19,691 nt of DNA from UMGS973 sp964507795 (GCA_964507795.1 CAZDQV010000034.1:1-19691); one strand, 5' to 3'. Counted from the stretch's first letter, positions 1 to 6,935 are shown. Notes: a model not told the origin generated them from the sequence alone. Program-made: numbers and translations.

Positions 1-120
1 ATGGCATTTGCGCCAAGCTTGCCTTTGTTTGGTGTGCCGTCAAGCTCTATGAGGAAGTTGTCAAGACCTGTCTGGTCAAATACATCCCACCCTATAATTT
101 CATCAGCAATTATTTTAATT
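1..120 (-). pseudogene. eno: Enolase fragment, 5'-truncated, running off the window start
   Basis: Read on the minus strand, this stretch encodes a peptide with ADEIIGWDVFDQ followed by LIELDGTPNKGKLGANA. That is the characteristic enolase segment around residues 60-105 (2-phosphoglycerate dehydratase, glycolysis). No gene start is present: upstream of codon ACA-ATT the frame reaches a stop within about 20 bases, and homology ends sharply at the GTCAGACCC repeats at 121. About 55 N-terminal residues are therefore missing; the 3' part continues beyond position 1 and cannot be judged. Because enolase is normally essential, an intact copy probably exists elsewhere, or this one was split by a rearrangement. 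The family assignment is confident; its status as a dead remnant is inferred. Confidence 0.8.
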
Positions 121-200
121 GTCAGACCCCGAAGTCAGACCCCCAATTAAATTTGGAGTTTTTGCCCAAACCCCGATTGAGTTTGGTTACCCAAAACCTT
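121..200. repeat. Cluster of short repeats (GTCAGACCC pair and two 16-bp imperfect repeats)
   Basis: GTCAGACCC occurs at 121-129 and again at 134-142. It is followed by CCCCAATTAAATTTGG (141-156) and CCCCGATTGAGTTTGG (171-186), which start exactly 30 bases apart and differ at three positions, all A/G transitions. The two 16-mers are partly self-complementary (CCAAA...TTTGG type), so the stretch can fold. Repeats of this flavour are often dispersed elements mobilised by Y1/REP-type transposases, but no transposase is visible here. The block sits exactly at the break in the enolase fragment, which suggests a role in the rearrangement. No gene is visible in 121-270. Confidence 0.55.
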
Positions 201-270
201 ATTCAGATTATTCATTCAGCCGGATATAACTACCTGTTATTCACTGCATCAATTCCTGAATTCTTCACAT

Positions 271-951
271 TCAGATCTCATCTATCTCATATTCGTTTCT
301 GAGCAAATCTATACTGAGCAGTTTTTTGCTTAATACGGTTTCTTTTTTTAGCAGAACCTTAACTGCCTCCGCAGCCTCTATTCCCGCTACAACCGCCGGT
401 GTAAACGATGGTGTTCCCAGTTCCTTTTCCTCACCTTTCTCGTCATCCTCCGAATAAATTTTCGAAAGAGTTCTGTCTCCCGGCATTACAACCGCCACCT
501 GTCCGTACCAGCCTCCTATAGCTCCATGTATGAGAGGAATCCCCATTTCCTCACACGCACTTTCAAGTATTAGCCTGCATGGAATATTATCGAGGGCATC
601 TATGACAATATCATAGCCTTTGCACAGCTCTTTTACGTTTTCTTCGTTTACATTCTCAATTATCGAATTAACCTCTACATCGGAATTGATTCTGTGCATA
701 CGTTCCTCTGCGGCTACCGCCTTTGGCCAGCCTATAAGTCTTTCTTCCGAAATAATCTGTCTGTTAAGGTTTGTTTCATCGAAAACATCTCCGTCTATAG
801 CTGTAATTCTGCCTATTCCCAGTCTTCCGAGAATTTCAATTATGTATCCTCCCAGTCCGCCGCAACCTACTACGCATATATTACAATCTGCGAGAAACTC
901 GTTTTCTTTTTCTGAAATTGTATGCATATTTCTTTCATATCTTTTTTTCAC
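271..951 (-). CDS. ThiF/MoeB/HesA-family adenylyltransferase (E1-like), short form
   Basis: E1-like enzymes adenylate the C-terminal glycine of a sulfur-carrier protein such as MoaD or ThiS. The nucleotide-binding loop GCGGLGG is at residues 29-35, followed by the acidic IDGDVFDETNLNRQ segment that positions ATP, and by DALDN. The C-terminal ELGTPSFTPAVV region replaces the usual catalytic-cysteine loop, and there is no CxxC zinc pair, so it differs from MoeB and ThiF proper. I chose the GTG at 951: a GGAGG lies 8 bases upstream, whereas the ATG at 966 overlaps that GGAGG. The result is 226 residues. It is the last gene of the molybdopterin cluster, downstream of a cysteine desulfurase, so a role in sulfur transfer for cofactor synthesis is likely. 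No MoaD/ThiS partner is visible in the window. Confidence 0.85.
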   Translation of the reverse strand: MKKRYERNMHTISEKENEFLADCNICVVGCGGLGGYIIEILGRLGIGRITAIDGDVFDETNLNRQIISEERLIGWPKAVAAEERMHRINSDVEVNSIIENVNEENVKELCKGYDIVIDALDNIPCRLILESACEEMGIPLIHGAIGGWYGQVAVVMPGDRTLSKIYSEDDEKGEEKELGTPSFTPAVVAGIEAAEAVKVLLKKETVLSKKLLSIDLLRNEYEIDEI

Positions 952-1104
952 GCTTACTACCTCCATTATTCATAATACAACAGACGACTCTTTGCGAGCC
1001 GGTTTATTTTACCTCCTTTGCACAATGGCAGGCAGTATGATCGCTCATTTTACCCTATCGTTTCACGCGGCATCGTGTGTCGCCTGTGAAATCGGAAGCA
1101 TGCT
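952..1104 (-). other. Short intergenic region with an orphan ribosome binding site
   Basis: Between the cysteine desulfurase stop and the ThiF-family start there is no convincing gene. On the minus strand a perfect AAAGGAGG (1012-1019) is followed four bases later by ATA rather than ATG. From that ATA an open frame of 13 codons, ending LLYYE, runs to a stop at 966-968, just before the ThiF gene's own ribosome binding site. A second tiny frame (1004-1048, 14 residues) carries the AAAGGAGG within it. This could be the scar of a lost small gene, for example a sulfur carrier, but the residual peptide is too short to identify. Confidence 0.35.
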
Positions 1105-2235
1105 TTATCTGTTTTTTAATATATTGTATACTTCTTTAAGTTTCGTACACATATACACCATTTCTTCCATGGTGTTGTATTTATCTATGCTTATTCTTAT
1201 TGTGCCTTTTATATACTCTGATGAAACACCGGCAGCTTCAAGTACATGTGAAATCTTATCCTCGCCCTCATTGCACGCAGAACCGGTCGATACACATATG
1301 CCCTTCAGGTCAAGAAGATGCAGCATCGCCTCTCCGTTTATACCTCTAAACGATACGCTTATATTTCCCGGGATATGATTTTCGATATCACCGTTAAACC
1401 TTGCATCAGGTATTCTGCTTTTCAGAAATTCTCTTACATAGTTTTCCATCCTGCATATATGGTTTCTGTTCTGTGCCATATTTGCTATATTGTTTTTAAG
1501 GGCAACCGCCATACCTGCAACAGCTGCTGTGTTTTCTGTGCCACCTCTAAGCCCTCTTTCCTGGGTGCCGCCATATATAATAGGTGAAACCGGCACATCT
1601 TCTTTGATATAAAGAAACCCTGTACCTTTGGGGCCGTTAAACTTATGTGCGGAAGCTGACATCAGATCTATATCCATATCTCTTACATTGATTTCTATGT
1701 GACCGACTGCCTGTACGGCGTCGGTATGAAAATATGCTCCTTTTGCATGAGCCTCTTTTGCAAATCCCCGTATATCCTGTATTGTCCCTATTTCATTATT
1801 TGCAGACATTACGGATACCAGATCGCTCCTGTCACAATTCCGCAGCAACCTGCAGTCCGCTGTTCCCACAGTATTTACAGGCAGATAATCCACCTCTGTG
1901 CCGCACTTATTCGCATTGCGGCATGCGTTGATAACAGAGTGATGTTCCGTTTCTGTTGTTATAATTTTTTTGCCTCTGCCCGAAAAAGAATTTATTACCC
2001 AGCTGTTTGACTCACAGCCTCCTGAGGTAAAATATATTTCACAGCTGTCACAATTAATAATATCTGCGATTGTTTTCCTTGCGTCTTCTATTACAAGTCT
2101 TGCATTCCTGCCCTCTGAATGCAGTGAGGACGGGTTGCCTCCGCAATGTTCCATAATGTAGGACATCCGCTCTGCAGCTTCGCTATCCATCTTCGTTGTT
2201 GCGGCATTGTCGGCATAAACATTCATATGTCCCAT
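1105..2235 (-). CDS. Cysteine desulfurase (NifS/IscS family)
   Basis: This PLP-dependent enzyme removes sulfur from cysteine as an enzyme-bound persulfide. The 376 residues are full length. Visible features are the N-terminal YADNAATT motif, the ETEHHS histidines (98-99), the PLP-contacting HTDAVQ (Asp172), the Schiff-base lysine in SAHKFNGPKG (Lys198), and the persulfide cysteine in STGSACN (Cys321). The start is ATG 2235, or possibly ATG 2226, giving MNVYADNAATT; both overlap or touch the upstream small gene's stop, so translation is probably coupled. Given its neighbours it most likely supplies sulfur for molybdopterin or for sulfuration of a molybdenum hydroxylase cofactor; an Fe-S or selenium role is the alternative. 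No lesion is seen, in contrast to moaA and moeA upstream. Confidence 0.92.
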   Translation of the reverse strand: MGHMNVYADNAATTKMDSEAAERMSYIMEHCGGNPSSLHSEGRNARLVIEDARKTIADIINCDSCEIYFTSGGCESNSWVINSFSGRGKKIITTETEHHSVINACRNANKCGTEVDYLPVNTVGTADCRLLRNCDRSDLVSVMSANNEIGTIQDIRGFAKEAHAKGAYFHTDAVQAVGHIEINVRDMDIDLMSASAHKFNGPKGTGFLYIKEDVPVSPIIYGGTQERGLRGGTENTAAVAGMAVALKNNIANMAQNRNHICRMENYVREFLKSRIPDARFNGDIENHIPGNISVSFRGINGEAMLHLLDLKGICVSTGSACNEGEDKISHVLEAAGVSSEYIKGTIRISIDKYNTMEEMVYMCTKLKEVYNILKNR

Positions 2236-2495
2236 ATAGAACCCTGCCAGCCTGTTTCTTTTTTTCTGGCTTTCCTTTCGTTTATCTCATCCCATTTATC
2301 TTTGGGAAAGAATTTTTTGCAGCCTTCGTCTTTGAACTGCTGTATCTTCTTTTCTATGGCTGCTGTGTCTGTTTCCAGAAACACAGCCAGACATTCGATA
2401 CACCTTTTTTCCCTGACGTCATCAGCTATCAGTTTTCTGTTAACCGCAATTTCATCTGAAACAAGCTCTCTGCCGCATACACAGCATTTTTCCAT
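2223..2495 (-). CDS. Small CxxC/CxxC (zinc-ribbon-like) protein of unknown function
   Basis: A 90-residue protein beginning MEKCCVCGREL, with a second cysteine pair in CIECLAVFLE near residue 32. The two CxxC pairs about 25 residues apart suggest binding of a single zinc (or Fe-S) site. The C-terminal half is highly charged and rich in Lys and Glu, and ends WQGSIWDI. I do not recognise a named family. An AGGAG lies 9 bases upstream of ATG 2495, inside the end of the MOSC gene, and the 3' end overlaps the cysteine desulfurase start. This placement in the MOSC-desulfurase overlap chain argues that it is a real gene working in the same pathway, perhaps as an adaptor or metal/sulfur handler; that role is inference only. 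Confidence 0.75.
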   Translation of the reverse strand: MEKCCVCGRELVSDEIAVNRKLIADDVREKRCIECLAVFLETDTAAIEKKIQQFKDEGCKKFFPKDKWDEINERKARKKETGWQGSIWDI

Positions 2496-2501
2496 ATATA
2501 A

Positions 2502-2948
2502 TCACTCCTGTCCCACAATAATATCATCCCCGGCTTTAACTCTGCCGCCTTTAAGGACTTTTACAAAAATACCTTCTCTTGGCATAACACAGTCGCCGCA
2601 TATCCTACGTATTTCACAATCCAGATGACATTCCTTGCCTATCTGGGTAACCTCGCACAGAGCTTCGCCTATTTTTATTTTAGAACCCACCGGTATCGTA
2701 TAAAGATCTATTCCCTCTGTCAGTATGTTTTCTGCAAAAGCGCCGCTTGGGAAATCATAATCAATCTTATCTCTGAGTTTTGATACGCTTTCCGCTGCCA
2801 GAAGACTTACCTGTCTGTGCCATTTACCTGCGTGCGCATCACCTTCAATACCGTAATCCTGTTTCAGATCGACAAACTCCACTCTGTGTTTCTGTGTTCC
2901 CTTGACCTCACTGATGCAGACATCTGCCACTTTACCTTTTTTCTTCAT
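2502..2948 (-). CDS. MOSC-domain protein (molybdenum-cofactor sulfurase C-terminal-like)
   Basis: MOSC domains are associated with binding or sulfur handling of molybdenum cofactor. From ATG 2948 the protein is 148 residues and contains GIEGDAHAGKWHRQVSLLA, followed by GAFAENILTEGIDL, then KECHLDCEIRRICGDCVMPR with several cysteines, and ends with an IFVKVLKGGRVKAGDDI core. This is the compact stand-alone form common in Clostridia. A longer reading from 3017 would add 23 residues inside the mog frame. I prefer 2948 because family members begin near GKVADVCISEVKG and an AGGACAGG-type site precedes it. It overlaps the 3' end of mog by 17 bases. The cysteine pattern is intact. Confidence 0.88.
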   Translation of the reverse strand: MKKKGKVADVCISEVKGTQKHRVEFVDLKQDYGIEGDAHAGKWHRQVSLLAAESVSKLRDKIDYDFPSGAFAENILTEGIDLYTIPVGSKIKIGEALCEVTQIGKECHLDCEIRRICGDCVMPREGIFVKVLKGGRVKAGDDIIVGQE

Positions 2949-3462
2949 TGTGCCTGTCCTCATCTTTAAATCTTTCTGTGCATTCTCCTGCCCAGCCTCT
3001 GAGCATCTCCACACCATGTCTTACCGGAAATATTACGGCATTCAGACATTCGCCTGCCGCTTTTTCGCTTCCCGGAAGGTTGATTATAAGGGAATTTCCT
3101 CTTATTCCGGCTTTTTCCCTCGACAGCATTCCCCGCGGTGTAATTCTCAGACTTTCAGCTCTCATAGCTTCAGGTATTCCGGGACATTCTCTTTCTATAA
3201 CAAGAGCTGTTGCTTCAGGGGTAATATCCCTTTTGGAAAATCCTGTACCTCCCGTAGTTACTATAAGGCAGAGATTGTTTTCGTCCGAGTATTGTTCAAT
3301 GGTCGCTGCTATCCTGTCTTTTTCATCGGGAACTACAGTTCTGCATATTACTTCCCAATCGTTTTCTCTGAGAATTGCTGCAATTTTTTCTCCGCTTGTA
3401 TCCTTTCTCTCTCCTGCGTAGCCTTTATCGCTTACAGTAATTATTCCTGCAGTAAACCGCAT
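2932..3462 (-). CDS. mog: Molybdopterin adenylyltransferase (MogA/MoaB family)
   Basis: This enzyme adenylates molybdopterin before MoeA inserts molybdenum. The 176-residue protein begins with the family's ITVSDKGYAGERKDTSG, has the nucleotide/molybdopterin-binding TTGGTGFSKRDITPEAT segment, and continues with ECPGIPEAMR and the INLPGS motif. It is full length with no visible lesion. An AAGGAGG, lying inside the last codons of the preceding moaA/moaC remnant, sits about 10 bases before ATG 3462. Mog activity requires molybdopterin made by MoaA, MoaC, MoaD and MoaE, and its product is used by MoeA. Since moaA, moaC and moeA here are damaged, this intact enzyme depends on copies elsewhere or is on its way to being lost. 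Confidence 0.93.
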   Translation of the reverse strand: MRFTAGIITVSDKGYAGERKDTSGEKIAAILRENDWEVICRTVVPDEKDRIAATIEQYSDENNLCLIVTTGGTGFSKRDITPEATALVIERECPGIPEAMRAESLRITPRGMLSREKAGIRGNSLIINLPGSEKAAGECLNAVIFPVRHGVEMLRGWAGECTERFKDEDRHNEEKR

Positions 3463-3464
3463 GG

Positions 3465-4375
3465 TTATTCCACCTCCTTATCATTCCAAATGAAGTCACC
3501 GCTTTTGCCTCCTGATTTTCTGACAAGATGAATACTGTCTATAATCATATCTCTCTGTACAGCCTTGCACATATCCGACGCTATGTTTCCAAAAGACTCT
3601 TTTGACTTTGGTTTTTCGGAAACAGCCCTAATGAAAGCTTCTTTCATCTCTTTTTTATTATACCCCTTGATACATATGCTGTCATCACCGTAAAGGCACG
3701 TTCTGATATACCCGTCAGCCATCAGTCTTAATTTATTGCAGTTGCCGCAAAATCCGCAACTTACAGCGGTTATAAATCCTATCCTGCTGCTTCCGTTTTC
3801 AAACATTGCAGAAACTCCGTCCATTCCCGTAAAGCTGTAGCCTCTGAGTTTTGAAATTATATTTTCGGCAGATGTAAATCTGTTTTTTCCCTTTGCCTCG
3901 CCTATAGGCATAAGTTCTATAAATCGCACCTCAACATTATATTCTTTTGAAAAATCAGCAAACGCTTCTATTTCATCGGTGTTAAAGTCTTCTATAAGAA
4001 CAGCATTTATTTTAGTGTGTGTAAAACCTGCCTTTTGGGCGGCCTCAATTCCTGCAAGAGCATCTTTAATCTCACCTGTGCGCGTAATGTATCTGTACTT
4101 TGAGGGCTCCAGCGTATCTATGCTTATGTTCAGCCTGTCCACCCCTGCCTGTTTAAGCTGTTTTGCATACTGCGGCAGCAATATGCCGTTTGTGGTCATG
4201 CACAGTTCTTTCACGCCGCCTGTGCTGCTGAAATTATTTCCTCAACGGAAAGTATATGCTCATGGCTGTTTTTTTGTATGCCGGATTCAGGCATACAGTA
4301 GCGACACCTCAGATTACACAGAGCTGTAACCGAAATCCTGAGATAGCCTATTTCTCTTCCGAATTTATCTTTCAT
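3465..4375 (-). pseudogene. moaA: moaA with internal deletion, fused to a moaC 3' end (deletion scar)
   Basis: MoaA is the radical-SAM GTP 3',8-cyclase of the first molybdopterin step; MoaC completes that step. From ATG 4375 the frame encodes the radical-SAM cluster CNLRCRYC (C-x3-C-x2-C) and ends at a TGA after EEIISAAQAA. The next recognisable residues, VKELCMTTNG, are in another frame. About 30 codons, including the SAM-contacting GGEP stretch, are missing between them. The second part (3465-4214) contains the C-terminal Fe-S motif CGFCGNCNK...TC. After roughly KPKSKESFGNIAS it stops resembling MoaA and becomes DMCKAVQRDMIID...KSGGKSGDF, the signature C-terminus of MoaC. The MoaA GG tail and most of MoaC are therefore gone. 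MoaA activity is very unlikely. Confidence 0.85.
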
Positions 4376-5084
4376 TGACTGCTTCTTTGCCCCTTATAAG
4401 CTGAACCTTGATTTTATCTCCTTTTTCATAGCCTTTTTCACCGTAGGATGTGATATACATGCCTACTGCCGCTTTTACCGCCCATTCCGATTTCGAGCTT
4501 TGAGCCTGCAGGCACAAGCTCGCTTCCTGTAGGAAGAAACGCAACCTTGGGTTTCATAATAACCTTGATCCTGTCATATCCTCCCATTCCTATCGCAGCA
4601 AGATCCGCTGCTGTCAGCACAGTTCCTTTTTTGGCAACGGAGCTTCCTTTTTTTATCATTGAGCCTTCAGGTCTTATATTCATTCCTCGTTGGATTTCTA
4701 AATCAGGAATAAACATAATGCCGCCCTCTGCTGTAATTGTAACATCTTCGATTTTTACCACAGTATCATATAGGCATCATCAAATCATCTCCCGTATCTG
4801 CTCTCACATATTCTCTGCCTGTTCTCCAGTCCGCAGGATTCGTCCCGTTTTCAATCAGATCATAGTTAAAGGCAATTCCGTCCATTCCCGATGCTCTGAC
4901 TACAGGTATGCTGTATATCGCATACAGATCCTCCGCAAGAACTCTGCCATATCCCTCTGCCAGGTCCACTGTTTCTGTTTTTTACCTGCGGCTGCCATGT
5001 TTCAAACAGTCTTTTGAGAGCCTCATCTTTGCTGGTGTGATTCGAAATATCCTCAGGTCCTTTAAAAAATAAATTCTTACCCAT
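4365..5084 (-). pseudogene. moeA: moeA remnant: three small frameshifts plus a large deletion
   Basis: MoeA inserts molybdenum into adenylated molybdopterin. Pieces appear in order in three frames: MGKNLFFKGPEDISNH (from 5084), then VDLAEGYGRVLAEDLY...RASGMDGIA...ADTGDD, then TVVKIEDVTI...KPKVAFLPTGSELVPAGSKLE. The first shift lies in a six-A run (4978-4983). Around 4763-4784 a missing T and an extra AT break what should read GDDFDDAYDTV. After KLEIG (near 4486) about 150 residues, including most of the molybdate-binding half, are absent. A 38-codon tail ending GDKIKVQLIRGKEAVNER then reaches a stop at 4365 that overlaps the moaA start by 11 bases. The tail fits a MoeA C-terminus, though this part is less certain. 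A GGA-type ribosome site precedes ATG 5084. Confidence 0.82.
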
Positions 5085-5112
5085 ATCTTTTTCCTTTTCT
5101 GTTTGTATATAT

Positions 5113-5135
5113 GGAGGCAGATAAAATCTGCCTCC
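5113..5135. terminator. Perfect 10-bp stem hairpin between the transporter operon and moeA
   Basis: GGAGGCAGAT (5113-5122) and ATCTGCCTCC (5126-5135) form a perfect stem with a 3-base loop. It lies 34 bases after the stop of the FN3 protein gene and 28 bases before the moeA remnant. No U-run follows on the minus strand (ATATATAC follows), so it is not a textbook intrinsic terminator. It may instead be an mRNA 3'-end stabiliser, or occlude nearby ribosome binding because the stem contains GGAGG. Confidence 0.5.
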
Positions 5136-5168
5136 TCAAGTTTATGCTGCTTATATCTGCACCTTATC

Positions 5169-6935
5169 CTATTTCACTTTCACTGATTTTACAGCGCTGT
5201 ATGCTCCATAAACTTTCTTTCCGGCAGACGTTTTCTTGTATGCTCTCACTTTGTAGTAGTAAGTCTTGCCTTTCTTTAATGACTTGTTAGTATACTTAAC
5301 TGTCTTGCTTGAAGTTATAGTTTTTAATGCCTTATATTTTCCTGTCTTTGAAGTTGCTCTATATACAGTATAGCCGGTTGCCTTTGAAACCTTTTTCCAT
5401 TTCAAAGTTGCACTGTTTTTGCCTGCTGTAACTGATAATGAAGTAACTTTTGCAGGAGTCACATCAGAAGTTATGCCGCTAAGGCTTACTTTATCCGTAA
5501 GTTCAAGCTTCTTGCCTTTGAACTGTGATTTGTTTGCCTTATAGTATGATAAGCCTTCATTGATTATATTCTTTACATACTTGTCTGTATACCCGTCATA
5601 TGAACCCTTGATTCCCTCTGCGAGTGAAGCATTCTTGAATGCTGATACAGTTAACGCTTTTAGTGTGTCCACATCTGAAATATGGTAGAAATTCTTAAAG
5701 ATATATATAGCGTTGTACACAGGATTGATTACCTCAGGATATACGAAGCCGAGATAGATACCAATGCCCTGTACATTTTCTACTGAATTCATCTTAATAC
5801 CGAAGATAAGGCTAGGGTCTGCTGAATAGATGCTAGGAATATCCGCCTCTTTAACACCTGCAGCAATAAGTTTTTCCTTGAAAGCTTCACCTGTTACATT
5901 AGTTGAAACCTGCGGAGTGATGATTATAACATCTGCTTTTGCAAGCTCGGCTGCTGTCAGATAATACTGACCGTCGTCAGCTTTCGCTGTTTTTAGAGTG
6001 TCAAGCAGGTTGTTTGTTGTACTTTCAAGGTATTCGCATGCTCTACATGAAGCAGCAGTTCCGCTCTGCGTATTGCTGTCATATGCTTTGAACGTACCTG
6101 TTTCTGATGTAGGATCAACTACCGCAATAGTTTTTTTCTTGATTTTGCCTTTGTTTATCTGTGATAATACATAGTACTGAGGGGCTTTTACCATCTTCTC
6201 ATATTCCTGAGCTATCTTTTCAGGATCGTCATATCTCCACTTTTTGTTTTTTTCCTTTGCAACCTGTTTGATGCCTGCAGCCAAATCATACATTGTATCT
6301 ATCTGAGTGTAGATAGTCTTTGACTGTACCTGTATCTGGAGAGGTTTGTAATCGTTGGTTGTATCCTTGTCTGTGTTTTCAGGAAGAAGAGCCAGCAGCT
6401 CATCATATGTAGTATATTCTGTAGCTTTGTTAGGATCTGTTCCATAAAGGATATCAGGTCTTCTTGCTAAAGTTACGGAAGTACCATATTCATCAACGAT
6501 TGTAGTATCTGCAATCATTGGGCTTCCTGGAGGTACAAGTCCCAACTGATCCAAATCACTGGTCTGTTCCTTACCGTTTTCTGCCGCATACTTGTTATAG
6601 AAATAGTTCCATGAGTATGGGTTAGGATTATCGTTTACATCGCTGCCAAATACTGCAAGCTGATAAATTTTCTGTGCACCTGTAAGTGAGGTGTCTCCGT
6701 TTTTTACAAGGTCTGAGAGTCTTTCAGTTACAAGGTTTGCACCAAGATAATGAACAGCAGTATTGGCTGCAGCGTGTGCGCCTACCGTTACAACATTGTC
6801 ATTTGTACTCTTAGGTTCTGTAGGATAATCCCACACTCCGTCTTTGACTCCTGCAAATGCGGAGCATGGAATAAATACAGTGGAAAGCATAACTGCAACT
6901 GTAATTATGCTTACAAGTTTTTTCTTGAAATTCAT
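5169..6935 (-). CDS. Secreted binding-protein-like protein with C-terminal FN3 domain
   Basis: From ATG 6935 the protein is 588 residues. An AAGGAGG six bases upstream fixes this start over the in-frame codon at 6959. Residues 1-28 form a Sec signal peptide ending CSAFA, with no lipobox. The body resembles a two-lobed periplasmic-binding fold: an early lobe with VTLARRPDILYG, a long connecting helical stretch, then KKTIAVVDP and ADVIIITPQV strands. A CxxC in SCRACEYLES lies near residue 295. Residues ~500-588 form an FN3 domain (VTAGKNSATLKWKKVSKATGY) with a very basic terminus, typical of Firmicute surface proteins. It is last in the operon, 13 bases after the membrane protein stop. A second binding component for the importer is the best guess; the family is not firmly recognised. 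Confidence 0.7.
   Translation of the reverse strand: MNFKKKLVSIITVAVMLSTVFIPCSAFAGVKDGVWDYPTEPKSTNDNVVTVGAHAAANTAVHYLGANLVTERLSDLVKNGDTSLTGAQKIYQLAVFGSDVNDNPNPYSWNYFYNKYAAENGKEQTSDLDQLGLVPPGSPMIADTTIVDEYGTSVTLARRPDILYGTDPNKATEYTTYDELLALLPENTDKDTTNDYKPLQIQVQSKTIYTQIDTMYDLAAGIKQVAKEKNKKWRYDDPEKIAQEYEKMVKAPQYYVLSQINKGKIKKKTIAVVDPTSETGTFKAYDSNTQSGTAASCRACEYLESTTNNLLDTLKTAKADDGQYYLTAAELAKADVIIITPQVSTNVTGEAFKEKLIAAGVKEADIPSIYSADPSLIFGIKMNSVENVQGIGIYLGFVYPEVINPVYNAIYIFKNFYHISDVDTLKALTVSAFKNASLAEGIKGSYDGYTDKYVKNIINEGLSYYKANKSQFKGKKLELTDKVSLSGITSDVTPAKVTSLSVTAGKNSATLKWKKVSKATGYTVYRATSKTGKYKALKTITSSKTVKYTNKSLKKGKTYYYKVRAYKKTSAGKKVYGAYSAVKSVKVK

Noticed and set aside
1004..1048. 14-residue frame with two cysteines after the cysteine desulfurase
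   Set aside because: Too short to support, no ribosome site of its own, and it merely contains the orphan AAAGGAGG.
620..1378. 252-codon open frame on the plus strand
   Set aside because: It lies antisense to the ThiF-like and cysteine desulfurase genes, has no ribosome site or recognisable domain, and its composition is that of a reverse-strand shadow.
2949..3017. Longer N-terminus for the MOSC protein
   Set aside because: The extra 23 residues lie inside the mog frame, have no family similarity, and the ATG at 2948 matches the usual family start.
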